NCBI RefSeq assembly: GCF_900111315.1
Contig: NZ_FOGU01000001.1
Location: 186,001 to 250,000, forward strand
Reading direction: 5' to 3'
Origin: Tranquillimonas rosea
Lineage (GTDB): Bacteria > Pseudomonadota > Alphaproteobacteria > Rhodobacterales > Rhodobacteraceae
Length of the DNA stretch: 64,000 nucleotides
Positions 40,788 to 49,766 of this stretch are shown here, piece by piece (within the stretch, counting starts at the first letter, position 1; the number at the start of each line of letters is the position of its first letter). The notes beneath the pieces were generated by a model. That model was not told the origin of the DNA. It saw only the letters and a list, made by a program, of their open reading frames with translations, and made no database searches. Both the position numbers and the translations under genes were made by a program.

Positions 40788-42635
40788 ATGCTGCGCATCG
40801 ACAATATCACCTTCTCCATGGAGGGCCGCCCGCTGTTCGAGGAGGCCTCCGCGACGATCCCCGAGGGCCACAAGGTCGGCATCGTCGGCCGCAACGGGAC
40901 CGGCAAGACCACCCTTTTCCGGCTGATCCGCGGCGAGCTGGCGCTGGAGGGCGGCGCGATCTCGCTGCCGCCGCGGGCCCGGATCGGCGGCGTCAGCCAG
41001 GAGGTGCCGGGATCCGAGACCTCGCTGATCGACACCGTGCTCGAGGCCGACACCGAGCGCAGCGCGCTGATGGCCGAGGCCGAGACCGCCGAAGGCGCCC
41101 GCATTGCCGAGGTGCAGACCCGGCTCGCCGACATCGACGCCTGGTCGGCCGAGGCGCGGGCGGCGACGATCCTCAAGGGTCTGGGCTTTACCGACGAAGA
41201 GCAGCGCATGCCCTGCTCGGCCTTCTCCGGCGGCTGGCGGATGCGCGTGGCGCTGGCGGCGGTGCTGTTCTCCGCCCCGGATCTGCTGCTGCTGGACGAA
41301 CCGACGAACTATCTCGACCTCGAGGGCGCGCTTTGGCTCGAGAGCTATCTCGCGCGTTATCCGCACACCGTGCTGGTGATCTCGCACGACCGCGGCCTGC
41401 TGAACCGCTCGGTCGGCGCGATCCTGCACCTCGAGGACCGCAAGCTGTCGCTCTACCAGGGGCCCTACGACACCTTCGCGCGGACCCGGCACGCGCGGCT
41501 CGAGGCGCAGGCGGCGCAGGCCAAGAAGCAGGAGGCCCGCCGGGCGCATCTGCAAAGTTATGTCGACCGCTTCCGCTACAAGGCCGACAAGGCCCGGCAG
41601 GCGCAGAGCCGGATCAAGATGATCGAGAAGATGGAGACGATCCAGACGCCGCAGGAAGCGGCGCTGCGCGCCTTCACCTTCCCCGAACCCGAAGAGCTGT
41701 CGCCGCCGATCGTCAATCTCGACGGCGCCGCCGTCGGCTATGACGGCACCCCGGTCCTGTCGCGCCTGACCCTGCGCATAGACCAGGACGACCGGATCGC
41801 CCTGCTCGGCCGAAATGGCGAGGGCAAGTCGACCCTGTCCAAGCTGCTCGCCGGAAAGCTCTCGGCCCTCGACGGCAAGGTCACCACCGCCTCGAAGCTG
41901 CGGGTCGGCTACTTCGCCCAGCACCAGATCGAGGAACTGCGCCCCGAGGAGACGCCGATCGAGCATCTGCGACGTCTGCGGCCGGCCGAGTCGCCGGGAC
42001 AGGCGCGGGCGCGGCTGGCGGGCTTCGGCCTTCAGGCGGCCCAGGCGGACACGATCTGCGGCAGCCTCTCCGGCGGTCAGAAGGCACGGCTGTCGCTGCT
42101 GATCGCGACGCTCGACGCGCCGCACATGCTGATCCTCGACGAGCCGACCAACCACCTCGACATCGAAAGCCGCGAGGCGCTGGTCGAGGCGCTGACCGCC
42201 TATACCGGCGCGGTGATCCTCGTCAGCCACGACATGCACCTGCTGTCGCTGGTGGCCGACCGGCTGTGGCTGGTGAAGGACGGCCGGGTTGCGCCCTTCG
42301 ACGGCGATCTCGAAGCGTACCGCCAGATGCTGCTGGCCCCGCCGCCGTCCGAAAAGCCCAAGAAGCCGGCCGCCGACAAGCCGCGGCGTCCGAGCCGGGA
42401 CAAGATCCTCGAGATGCGCAGCGAGGTGCGCAAGTGCGAGGCGCGGGTCGAAAAGCTGTCGGACATGCGCGACAAGCTTGCCGCGAAACTCGCCGACCCC
42501 GAACTCTATGACGACGGCCGCGTGGGCGAGCTCGAGACCTGGAACCGCAAGTACGCCGAGGTGATGGAGGCGACGGAGCGCGCCGAGGCCCTGTGGATGG
42601 CCGCACTCGAAAAGCTCGAGAAGGCCCAGGCGTGA
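40788..42635 (+). CDS. ABC-F family ATPase
   Basis: This is a 615-residue soluble protein with two ABC cassettes and no membrane domain. The first has GIVGRNGTGKTTLFRLI, FSGGWRMRVALAAVLF and LLLLDEPTNYLDLEGALWLE. The second has ALLGRNGEGKSTLSKLL, LSGGQKARLSLLIATLD and MLILDEPTNHLDIESREAL. The linker between them (ARRAHLQSYVDRFRYKADKA, QAQSRIKMIEKME) is the P-site tRNA interaction motif region of ABC-F factors. The C-terminus is a Lys/Glu coiled coil, as in Uup/YheS. ABC-F proteins act on stalled ribosomes. It is coupled to the MarC gene by a GTGA overlap. Confidence 0.93.
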   Translation: MLRIDNITFSMEGRPLFEEASATIPEGHKVGIVGRNGTGKTTLFRLIRGELALEGGAISLPPRARIGGVSQEVPGSETSLIDTVLEADTERSALMAEAETAEGARIAEVQTRLADIDAWSAEARAATILKGLGFTDEEQRMPCSAFSGGWRMRVALAAVLFSAPDLLLLDEPTNYLDLEGALWLESYLARYPHTVLVISHDRGLLNRSVGAILHLEDRKLSLYQGPYDTFARTRHARLEAQAAQAKKQEARRAHLQSYVDRFRYKADKARQAQSRIKMIEKMETIQTPQEAALRAFTFPEPEELSPPIVNLDGAAVGYDGTPVLSRLTLRIDQDDRIALLGRNGEGKSTLSKLLAGKLSALDGKVTTASKLRVGYFAQHQIEELRPEETPIEHLRRLRPAESPGQARARLAGFGLQAAQADTICGSLSGGQKARLSLLIATLDAPHMLILDEPTNHLDIESREALVEALTAYTGAVILVSHDMHLLSLVADRLWLVKDGRVAPFDGDLEAYRQMLLAPPPSEKPKKPAADKPRRPSRDKILEMRSEVRKCEARVEKLSDMRDKLAAKLADPELYDDGRVGELETWNRKYAEVMEATERAEALWMAALEKLEKAQA

Positions 42636-43258
42636 TCGACTTGGGCTTCACCGTGACGGCTTTCGTCACGCTGTTCGTCATCATCGACCCGGTCGGCATG
42701 GCGCCCGTCTTCGTCGCCCTGACCTCGGGCATGGACAGCGGCCACCGCCGCGCGGTCGCCCTGCGCGCCGTGGGCATCGGGGCGCTGCTGCTGACGCTCT
42801 TCGGGCTGTTCGGCGAGGCGGTGCTGGGCTTCGTCGGCATCACCATGCCCGCCTTCCGCATCGCGGGCGGCGTGCTGCTGTTCCTAACCGCGCTCGACAT
42901 GCTGTTCGACCGGCGCACTCAGCGGCGACAGGACCAGTCCGCGCCGGCCGAGGACCCGTCGGTCTTTCCGCTGGCCACGCCGCTGATCGCCGGGCCGGGC
43001 GCCATTGCAACGATGATCCTGCTGGTCGGTCAGGCCGGCGGCGAATGGCAGTCGGTCGCGATGGTTCACGGAGTGATGCTGATCGTGCTGATGGCGACGC
43101 TGACGCTGTTCCTCGCCGCTCCGCTGATAGAGCGGGCGCTCGGAGATACCGGCGTGAACGTGGTCACGCGGCTTCTGGGAATGCTGCTGGCCGCGCTGTC
43201 GGTGCAGTTTGTGCTCGACGGGCTGCGCGCCGTGGGCGTGGTGTCGGCGCCGGCCTGA
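42632..43258 (+). CDS. MarC-family integral membrane protein
   Basis: This is a 208-residue protein started at GTG 42632, which overlaps the preceding stop as GTGA. Six hydrophobic helices are present, and the family words LFVIIDPVGMAPVFVAL and PLATPLIAGPGAIATMILLV are clear. The C-terminus NVVTRLLGMLLAALSVQFVL is typical. MarC proteins are inner-membrane proteins of unsettled function; despite the name they are not established multidrug exporters. The next gene follows after 37 bp on the same strand. Confidence 0.9.
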   Translation: MIDLGFTVTAFVTLFVIIDPVGMAPVFVALTSGMDSGHRRAVALRAVGIGALLLTLFGLFGEAVLGFVGITMPAFRIAGGVLLFLTALDMLFDRRTQRRQDQSAPAEDPSVFPLATPLIAGPGAIATMILLVGQAGGEWQSVAMVHGVMLIVLMATLTLFLAAPLIERALGDTGVNVVTRLLGMLLAALSVQFVLDGLRAVGVVSAPA

Positions 43259-43295
43259 TCTTGGCGCGGCCCCTCGCGGCGCTTATCTTCCCGAA

Positions 43296-43880
43296 ATGAC
43301 CGGAAACGACATCGGCAGTCTTGCCTATCTCGCCCTGCTGGGCGCCGCGCTGATCGCCTATTACCTGGCCGCGAACCGGGCCGACCTTGGGCGCACGCTG
43401 CGGCAGGCGATGCTCTGGGGCCTGATCTTCGTGGGCGTCGCGGCCGCGGCGGGCCTGTGGTCCGGCGTGCGAGACAGCGTCGTGCCGCGCCAATCCTACG
43501 TGGCAGAGGGCGGTGGCCGGATCGAGGCGCCGCTGCGGGCCGACGGGCATTACCACCTGACCCTCGGGATCAACGGGACGGACATCGATTTCATCGTCGA
43601 CACCGGCGCGTCCGAGATCGTCCTGTCCCGAAGCGACGCGCGACGGGCCGGGCTGTCGCCGGACGAGCTGGCCTATGTGGGGCAGGCCCGCACCGCGAAC
43701 GGAACAACGCCGATCGCGGGCGTGATGCTGGACGAGGTGACGCTCGGCCCCGTGACAGACCGCAATGTCCGCGCCTCGGTCAATGGCGGCGAGATGGCGG
43801 GCTCCCTGCTGGGCATGTCGTATCTGGATCGCTTCGCGCGGATCGAGATCGCCGACGACCGGCTGATCCTCGAACGCTGA
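43296..43880 (+). CDS. Membrane-anchored retropepsin-like aspartic protease
   Basis: This is a 194-residue protein started at MTGNDIGSLAYLALLG. Two N-terminal hydrophobic segments (LALLGAALIAYYLAAN and AMLWGLIFVGVAAAAGLW) anchor it. The catalytic motif is DFIVDTGASEIVLS with the DTG triad, followed by GSLLGMSYLDRFARIEIADD, the flap and hydrophobic-hydrophobic-Gly region. It matches the TIGR02281 clan AA type found across alphaproteobacteria. Its substrate is unknown. A perfect hairpin follows its stop and separates it from the convergent DEAD helicase gene. Confidence 0.9.
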   Translation: MTGNDIGSLAYLALLGAALIAYYLAANRADLGRTLRQAMLWGLIFVGVAAAAGLWSGVRDSVVPRQSYVAEGGGRIEAPLRADGHYHLTLGINGTDIDFIVDTGASEIVLSRSDARRAGLSPDELAYVGQARTANGTTPIAGVMLDEVTLGPVTDRNVRASVNGGEMAGSLLGMSYLDRFARIEIADDRLILER

Positions 43881-43884
43881 GCAG

Positions 43885-43907
43885 CCGGCGGCCCGTCAGG
43901 CCGCCGG
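43885..43907. terminator. Hairpin between convergent genes
   Basis: A perfect 9-bp stem (CCGGCGGCC and GGCCGCCGG) with a 5-nt loop lies between the retropepsin stop (43880) and the DEAD helicase stop (43920). No T-run follows on either strand, so it is at best an imperfect bidirectional terminator. Confidence 0.55.
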
Positions 43908-43919
43908 ACCGCGCCACGC

Positions 43920-46031
43920 TCAGGGCTTGCGGCGCTTCGGCGGCTGGTGGCCGCCGGCCCCGCGCGCAGCCTTCGACTGCGGCGGCGTGAACCGTTTCGA
44001 CGTGTCCGCCGCATTGGCGCCGCCGGTCCGGCGTGCCGGTGCCGCGCCGCTTCGCGCCGTCTTGGGTCCGCGGCCTTCGGGACGTCCCCCCGACCCGCCG
44101 CCGGTCTTCGCCGGTGCGTGCTTGCCCGAAGCGGGCTTCGCCGAGGCGGGTTTGGGCGACGCCGATTTGGCGTGAGCGGGCTTGGCGGCAGCGGATTTGG
44201 CGGGACGGCCTGCTGGCTTGGCGCCCGCCGCCTTGTCCTTGTGCCCGTCGCGCTTGTGGGCGGGGGCCGGTTCGTCCTGCGTCCGCGCCGGGGCGCCGGC
44301 CTTGCGCGTGTCGGACGCGGGCGTTTCTGCCTCCGTCCTCTCCTGCGCGACCGGAGCCGGCGCCTCCTGCACTTTCGGCATCACCGGGGCCTCTTTCGGG
44401 GCGGGCTTCGCTGGGGCTTTGGGCGGCCGGGGCGCCTCGGTTTCGCGGGGACGCCCGGTGTCGGGCGCGCTTTCGATCTGCCGCACGGTCACGCCGTCCT
44501 CGAGCACACCGTTCGCCCCCAACGTCGAAAGGAATGCCGGAAGCCGCGCCTCGGCGATTTCCACGAAGGTTTCGGTCTGCTGGACACGGATCGCACCGAT
44601 CGCATCCTTGTCGAGCTGTCCCGCGCGGCACAGAAGCGGCAGCAGCCAGCGCGGCTCGGCGCGGTGGTCGCGTCCCACCGACAGCGCGACCCAGGCGCTG
44701 GGACCGAAGGGCGCGCGGGCCTTCTCCGGCCGCGCGTCGGGCGCCGAAAGCTCTTCGGGGGCCGAGTGGCGTTCGCGGTAAAGCCGAAGATAGGCCGCCG
44801 CGATCGTCCGCGGCGATTGCGCCTCGAGCAGCCGGTCGGCAAAGGCGGCCTCGTCGGCGCCGATCTCGTCCGACCACGACGGATCGGTCAAGAGCCGCTC
44901 TTCATCACGGCGCAGGATCTCTTCGGCGCCGGGCGCGGTGGTCCATTCGGCGGTGACGCGGGCGGTCTTCAACAGGCGCTCGGCCCGCTTGACCGCCTTC
45001 GGCGGCACCACCAGCGCCGAGGTGCCCTTGCGCCCTGCCCGGCCCGTCCGGCCCGAGCGGTGCAGCAGGCCTTCGGCGTTCGACGGCAGCTCGGCGTGGA
45101 TCACCAACTCGAGATTCGGCAGGTCGATCCCGCGCGCCGCCACGTCGGTCGCGACGCAGACGCGGGCGCGACCGTCGCGCATCGCCTGCAGGGCATGGCT
45201 GCGCTCGGCCTGGCTGAGTTCGCCCGACAGGCACACCACGGCGAATCCCCGGTTGGCAAACCGGGCGGTCAGCCGGTTCACCGTCGCCCGCGTGTTGGCG
45301 AACACGATCGCGTTCTGCGCCTCGTGGTAGCGCAGGACGTTGATGATGGCGTTCTCGGCGTCCTGGGCCGCGACCTTCAGCGCCTGGTAGGAGATGTCGG
45401 CGTGCTGACTGCGGTCCGACTGGGTGGTCACGCGCACCGCGTCGCGTTGGTAATGCGTCGCGAGGGTGACGATCATCGGCGGCACGGTGGCCGAGAACAT
45501 CAGCGTGCGCCGATCTTCCGGCGCTGCGCCGAGCATGAATTCCAGGTCCTCGCGAAAGCCCAGGTCCAGCATCTCGTCGGCCTCGTCGAGAACCACGGCC
45601 CGGAGGTGACCCATCTCGAGCGAGCCGCGCTGGATATGGTCGCGCAGGCGCCCCGGCGTGCCGACCACGATATGCGCCCCGCGCTCAAGCGCGCGGCGCT
45701 CGTCGCGCATGTCCATGCCGCCAACGCAGGTGGTGACGCGCGCGCCCGCACCGGCATAGAGCCACGTCAGCTCGCGGCTCACCTGAAAGGCCAGCTCACG
45801 CGTGGGGGCGATGATCAGCGCCAGCGGCGCGGCGGCGGGGCCGAGCGTGCCGGCATCGTCCAGCAGCGTGGGCCCGATCGCCAGGCCGAAGCCTACCGTC
45901 TTGCCCGACCCGGTCTGCGCCGACACCAGGAGGTCGGCATCGTGCAGCGCGGGATCGGTGACCGCCTCCTGCACGGGGGTCAACGTGTCATAGCCGCGCT
46001 CGGCGAGCGCATCGGAGAGGGTCTGGATCAT
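43920..46031 (-). CDS. DEAD-box RNA helicase (DeaD/CsdA-like)
   Basis: This is a 703-residue protein. Core motifs are TPVQEAVTDP (Q motif), SAQTGSGKTVGFGLAI (I), APTRELAFQVSREL (Ia), VLDEADEMLDLGF (II), FSATVPPMI (III), and the C-lobe CVATDVAARGIDLPNLELVI and HRSGRTGRAGRKG (VI). A DbpA-type RNA-binding domain lies near 465-540. The last 150 residues are a low-complexity Lys/Ala/Pro tail (PAKSAAAKPAHAKSASPKPA), probably disordered and RNA-binding. Proteins of this type remodel rRNA during ribosome assembly and aid cold growth. It is monocistronic here. Confidence 0.93.
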   Translation of the reverse strand: MIQTLSDALAERGYDTLTPVQEAVTDPALHDADLLVSAQTGSGKTVGFGLAIGPTLLDDAGTLGPAAAPLALIIAPTRELAFQVSRELTWLYAGAGARVTTCVGGMDMRDERRALERGAHIVVGTPGRLRDHIQRGSLEMGHLRAVVLDEADEMLDLGFREDLEFMLGAAPEDRRTLMFSATVPPMIVTLATHYQRDAVRVTTQSDRSQHADISYQALKVAAQDAENAIINVLRYHEAQNAIVFANTRATVNRLTARFANRGFAVVCLSGELSQAERSHALQAMRDGRARVCVATDVAARGIDLPNLELVIHAELPSNAEGLLHRSGRTGRAGRKGTSALVVPPKAVKRAERLLKTARVTAEWTTAPGAEEILRRDEERLLTDPSWSDEIGADEAAFADRLLEAQSPRTIAAAYLRLYRERHSAPEELSAPDARPEKARAPFGPSAWVALSVGRDHRAEPRWLLPLLCRAGQLDKDAIGAIRVQQTETFVEIAEARLPAFLSTLGANGVLEDGVTVRQIESAPDTGRPRETEAPRPPKAPAKPAPKEAPVMPKVQEAPAPVAQERTEAETPASDTRKAGAPARTQDEPAPAHKRDGHKDKAAGAKPAGRPAKSAAAKPAHAKSASPKPASAKPASGKHAPAKTGGGSGGRPEGRGPKTARSGAAPARRTGGANAADTSKRFTPPQSKAARGAGGHQPPKRRKP

Positions 46032-46165
46032 TCAGGAAGCCGTTCTGGGTGGGTCCGGCGACGCGACCGCATCGCCGCCTGTCCTGCGACAGGGGAGCCG
46101 CTTCCTAACGCAATCGGGCGCGCATGTATAGCGCGGAATCAGGCCCTGTCCGATCCGCTCGGGTC

Positions 46166-46402
46166 TCAGCCGGCAAGCGCGGCGCGCAGGGCGGCCCGCT
46201 CGTCCTCTTCCGGACCGGCAAACGGCGCGCGGCCCGCGCGGCTGTACCAGTAGGCGGCATTGCCCTCGTCGCCCTCGAGCCGGTGGAGATGCGCGTGCAG
46301 CCACGCGGCCTCGGGGCCCGGATCGTCCTGCACGACCGCATGGGCGCCATCCCAGTCGCCTGCCTCGAGCTTGTCGAGAGCGTCTCTCAGTGTCTCGTGC
46401 AT
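46166..46402 (-). CDS. Small conserved TPR-like protein, unknown function
   Basis: This is a 78-residue protein (MHETLRDALDKLEAGDWDGA, then HAVVQDDPGPEAAWLHAHLH and LEGDEGNAAYWYSRAGR). The pattern of a helix pair followed by AWLHAHLHRLEGD and YWYSRAG looks like one to two degenerate tetratricopeptide repeats. No signal or catalytic motif is seen. The frame is intact and its ATG has an AGGGAGG-like ribosome binding site upstream. The function is not known. Confidence 0.75.
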   Translation of the reverse strand: MHETLRDALDKLEAGDWDGAHAVVQDDPGPEAAWLHAHLHRLEGDEGNAAYWYSRAGRAPFAGPEEDERAALRAALAG

Positions 46403-46486
46403 GTCAGGGCCTCCCTTGGCATTGTCCCGGCCCCAGCGCGCGGGGCGGCGCGATGTTCCCGCGGGCGGGTAGTTGCGGACGTCGGA

Positions 46487-46516
46487 GGGGGCTCTGCCCC
46501 CGCCGCCTGCGGCGGC
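46487..46516. repeat. Tandem GC hairpins, REP- or terminator-like
   Basis: Two back-to-back perfect hairpins are present: GGGGGC-TCT-GCCCCC (46487-46501) and GCCGCC-TGC-GGCGGC (46502-46516), followed by CCCCCCGGGATATTTCGG. They lie downstream of holC (minus strand). I recall similar units after many genes in Rhodobacteraceae, where they may act in termination or mRNA protection; that is from memory and unchecked. Confidence 0.6.
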
Positions 46517-46557
46517 CCCCCGGGATATTTCGGGAACCAAAGAGGGTCCGGTGTGGA

Positions 46558-47016
46558 TCAGCTTTCGGCCTTCTTCTGCCACGCGCCGGTCTCTTCGGAC
46601 CAGTAGACCGCCTTGCAGCCGGCGCGGGTCAGGTCGCGCCACTGGTCCCGTGCGCGGGCGAGCGCATCGCCGTCGCCGCCGTCGAAGAGGATGCAGGTAC
46701 GCTCGAACGCGCCGACCTCGTCGGCGGCGATGGCGGCGCCCTCGATTCCCATCAGGCAGGCGGCGCGGTTCGGGACATCGGTCTCGAGGGTGAGCAGGAC
46801 CGGCTGGTCGGCATCGTGGGGGCCGCCGGCGACGCCATGAGGCAGGAAGCCATCCTCGGCGCCGAGCCAGAGCTGGCGGTCGAGCATCTCGATCCGCCGT
46901 GGCGTGGCGCCGCGCACGACCACCCGCCAGCCCTGGGCCAGCGACCGATCCAGCAGGAGCGGCAGCGCGGCCTCGAGCGGGCGCTGGGTCAGGTGGTAGA
47001 AGTAGACGGCGCCCAC
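46558..47016 (-). CDS. holC: DNA polymerase III chi subunit HolC
   Basis: This is a 152-residue protein started at GTG 47016, 11 bp after the pepA stop. The HolC pattern is clear: GAVYFYHLTQRPLEAALPLL at the start, GWRVVVRGATPRRIEMLDRQ, LWLGAEDGFLPHG in the middle, and VLLTLETDVPN. The C-terminal CKAVYWSEETGAWQKKA also fits. Chi links the clamp loader to single-stranded DNA-binding protein. Its location directly after pepA is standard in alphaproteobacteria. The gene is followed by tandem GC hairpins. Confidence 0.92.
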   Translation of the reverse strand: MGAVYFYHLTQRPLEAALPLLLDRSLAQGWRVVVRGATPRRIEMLDRQLWLGAEDGFLPHGVAGGPHDADQPVLLTLETDVPNRAACLMGIEGAAIAADEVGAFERTCILFDGGDGDALARARDQWRDLTRAGCKAVYWSEETGAWQKKAES

Positions 47017-47027
47017 GGGCCCCGGCC

Positions 47028-48509
47028 TCAGCTCTCGTAGCGGTCGCGCACCAGCCGGTCGAGCGCGAGCACCCCCCAGCCGGTCGCACCCTTGGGCGCG
47101 TAGGTCGTCTCGGCGGAGGTATTCCAGGCGACGCCGGCGATGTCGATATGCATCCAGGGCACGCCGTCCTGCACGAAGCGGTGCAGGAACTCGGCCGCGG
47201 TGATCGCGCCGGCGGGGCGGCCGCCCACGTGCTTGACGTCGGCGACGCGGGATTTCAGGAGCTTGGCGTAGCCTTCGCCCAGGGGCATCCGCCACGCGCC
47301 CTCGCCCTCTGCCTCGGCCGCCTTGAGGAAGGCACCGCAGAGCGCGTCCTCGTTGCAGAACACGCCCGCGTTCTCGCCGCCGAGCGCGATCATCATCGCG
47401 CCGGTCAGGGTGGCCAGATCGACCATGCCGGCGGGATGGAACCGCTCCTGCGCGTACCAGAGCACATCGGCCAGAACCATGCGCCCCTCGGCGTCTGTGT
47501 TGATGATCTCGACCGTGTCGCCCTTCATCGTGGTGATCACGTCGCCGGGACGGTAGGCGGCGCCGTCGGGCATGTTCTCGACCAGACCGACGAGGCCCAC
47601 GACGTTCGCCTGCGCGCCGCGCCGGGCCAGCGTCTTCATGACGCCGGCGACGGTGCCAGCGCCGCCCATGTCCATCGTCATCTCTTCCATGCCGGCGCCG
47701 GGCTTGATGCTGATGCCGCCGGAATCGAAGACCACGCCCTTGCCGACCAGCGCAAAGGGCGGCGTGCCCGAGGCGCCGCCGTTCCATTGCAGGACGACGA
47801 CCTTGGAGGGGCTCACGCTGCCCTGCCCCACGGCGAGGAGCCCGCCCATGCCCAACTCGGCCAGCTGGTCCTCGTCCAGAACCTCGACCTCGACGCCGAG
47901 CTCGGAGAGCTCGACGAGCCGCTCGGCGAAGGCGGTGGTGGTAAGCTTGTTGGCCGGGGCGTTCACCAGGTCGCGGGTGAAGAACACGCCCTCGGCGCAG
48001 GCGGCGACGCCCGCCGCCTCGGCCTCGGCCTCGGCGGCCTCGGGCTTGGTGACCATCAGGGTCACCGCGCCCGCCTCTTCGGCGGGCTCGCCCGACTTCA
48101 TCTCGGTGTAGTCGTAGCCCCTGAGCGCGATCCCCAGGGCGATGTCGGCCACGCCCTTGATCGCCCCCGCGAGCGCCAGCACCGCCTTGCCGCCGGCGGC
48201 CTTCGCGACCTCGACCCCCGCCTTGCGGGCGGCCGCAACACCGGGGCGCCGGTTCAGCTTGACCACGACCACCGCCTCGGCGGCGAGGCCGGTGGGATAG
48301 GCCAGCGTGCGCGCCTCGCCCGCGGCGAGCTTGCCGAACGCCTCGGACGCCGCGAACCGCTCGAGCGCGCCGCGCGTCAGGCGGTTCACCCGGCGCGCGC
48401 CCTGGTCGAGCTTGCCGTCCTCGTCGAGAAAGACGGCGACGATCCCCTCGGCCGCGGCGACGGCGTCGAGATCGAGGGCGGCGAAGGTGAGGGGCGCGGG
48501 CGTCGTCAT
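47028..48509 (-). CDS. pepA: Leucyl aminopeptidase PepA
   Basis: This is a 493-residue protein started at MTTPAPLTFAALDLDAV (48509) with a GGAGAG ribosome binding site; MESP four codons upstream is an alternative. The two-zinc M17 peptidase motifs are complete: ALVGKGVVFDSGGISIKPG, MTMDMGGAGTVAGVMKTLA, MPDGAAYRPGDVITTMKGDT and the hallmark NTDAEGRMVLADVLWYA, then VDLATLTGAMMIALG. It is a hexameric cytoplasmic aminopeptidase that removes N-terminal residues. It forms an operon with holC and diverges from lptF. Confidence 0.96.
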   Translation of the reverse strand: MTTPAPLTFAALDLDAVAAAEGIVAVFLDEDGKLDQGARRVNRLTRGALERFAASEAFGKLAAGEARTLAYPTGLAAEAVVVVKLNRRPGVAAARKAGVEVAKAAGGKAVLALAGAIKGVADIALGIALRGYDYTEMKSGEPAEEAGAVTLMVTKPEAAEAEAEAAGVAACAEGVFFTRDLVNAPANKLTTTAFAERLVELSELGVEVEVLDEDQLAELGMGGLLAVGQGSVSPSKVVVLQWNGGASGTPPFALVGKGVVFDSGGISIKPGAGMEEMTMDMGGAGTVAGVMKTLARRGAQANVVGLVGLVENMPDGAAYRPGDVITTMKGDTVEIINTDAEGRMVLADVLWYAQERFHPAGMVDLATLTGAMMIALGGENAGVFCNEDALCGAFLKAAEAEGEGAWRMPLGEGYAKLLKSRVADVKHVGGRPAGAITAAEFLHRFVQDGVPWMHIDIAGVAWNTSAETTYAPKGATGWGVLALDRLVRDRYES

Positions 48510-48647
48510 CGGGCTCTCCATGTCATCGGGGCGGTCTGCGGGCACACCTAGCCGCTGCCCGCCGCCTTGGCCAGAAGACAGTTTCCGCCCCCACTCCGAT
48601 CCGCTAGGGTGCGCGGCACGCGGGGCATCGTGGGGACGCTGGCGGAC

Positions 48648-49766
48648 GTGGGAAGATTCGACCGATACATGCTGTCGCGTCTGATGACGCTGTTCGGCTT
48701 CTTCTCGCTCGTGCTGGTGTCGGTCTACTGGATCAATCGGGCCGTCGGCCTGTTCGACCGGCTGATCGCGAACGGCCACTCGGCGCTGGTCTTCCTCGAG
48801 TTCAGCGCGCTGGCGCTGCCGAACGTGATCCGCCTGGTGCTGCCGGTCTCGGCCTTTGCCGCGGCGATCTACGTGGTCAACCGGCTGTCCTCGGACAGCG
48901 AGCTGGTGGTGATCCAGTCGTCGGGCTATTCGCCGGCGCGGCTGGCGCGGCCGGTCCTGGCCTTCGGGCTGATCGTGGCGCTGCTGGTCTCGGTGCTGAC
49001 GCACCTGCTGGTGCCGGCCTCGCTCCGGGCGCTGAACGAGCGGACGGCAGAGATCTCGCAGGATGTCACCGCGCGGCTCCTGACCGAGGGCGAGTTCCTG
49101 CATCCCTCGGACGGGGTGACCTTCTATATTCGCGAGATCACGCCGCGCGGCGAGCTCAGGAACGTGTTCCTGTCCGACACCGTCGACCCGGCCGAGCACC
49201 GGACCTACACCGCCGAGAGCGCGGTGCTGCTGAGAACCGACACCGGCCCGCGGCTGGTGATGTTCGACGGGCTCGTGCAGACGCTCGAGACCGCTACCGC
49301 ATCGCTCTCGACCACACGGTTCGAGGATTTCGCCTTCGACCTGTCGTCGCTTCTGGACATCCCAGGCACCGGAGAGCCGTCGCCGGACGAGCTGCCGACC
49401 TCGGACCTGCTGCCGCCCTCGCCGGCGGCGGTCGCGGCGACCGGCGACCCCCCGGCCGAGCTGATCTTCGAGGGCGTGAGCCGGTTCGCGCAGGCGCTCA
49501 AGGCGATGGCGGCGCCGCTTCTCGGCGTGTCGATCATGCTGCTGGGCGGATTCAGCCGGTTCGGCCTGTGGCGACAGATCCTCGGGGCGGTCATCGCGAT
49601 GATCCTGTTCGAGACGATCGACAACGCCGCCGCCGACCTTGCCGAGGGCGCGCCCGGTCTATGGCCCGTGGCCTTTGCCGCGCCGCTGGTCGCGCTCGGG
49701 GCCGCGGGGGGTATACTGTGGATCGCCGCGCGGCCGACACTGGTGACGCGGAGGGCGGCGGCATGA
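48648..49766 (+). CDS. lptF: LPS export permease LptF
   Basis: This is a 372-residue protein. GTG at 48648 (GRFDRYMLSRLMTLFG follows) is chosen because it gives the usual LptF N-terminus; ATG 48669 is the alternative. Six membrane helices lie in two groups of three around a periplasmic jellyroll domain (about 130-270). Typical words are SVYWINRAVGLFDRLI, LPNVIRLVLPVSAFAAAIYV and LSSDSELVVIQSSGYSP, and a closing set of three helices. With LptG it forms the membrane part of the LptB2FG transporter that pulls lipopolysaccharide from the inner membrane. It overlaps lptG as ATGA. Confidence 0.95.
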   Translation: MGRFDRYMLSRLMTLFGFFSLVLVSVYWINRAVGLFDRLIANGHSALVFLEFSALALPNVIRLVLPVSAFAAAIYVVNRLSSDSELVVIQSSGYSPARLARPVLAFGLIVALLVSVLTHLLVPASLRALNERTAEISQDVTARLLTEGEFLHPSDGVTFYIREITPRGELRNVFLSDTVDPAEHRTYTAESAVLLRTDTGPRLVMFDGLVQTLETATASLSTTRFEDFAFDLSSLLDIPGTGEPSPDELPTSDLLPPSPAAVAATGDPPAELIFEGVSRFAQALKAMAAPLLGVSIMLLGGFSRFGLWRQILGAVIAMILFETIDNAAADLAEGAPGLWPVAFAAPLVALGAAGGILWIAARPTLVTRRAAA

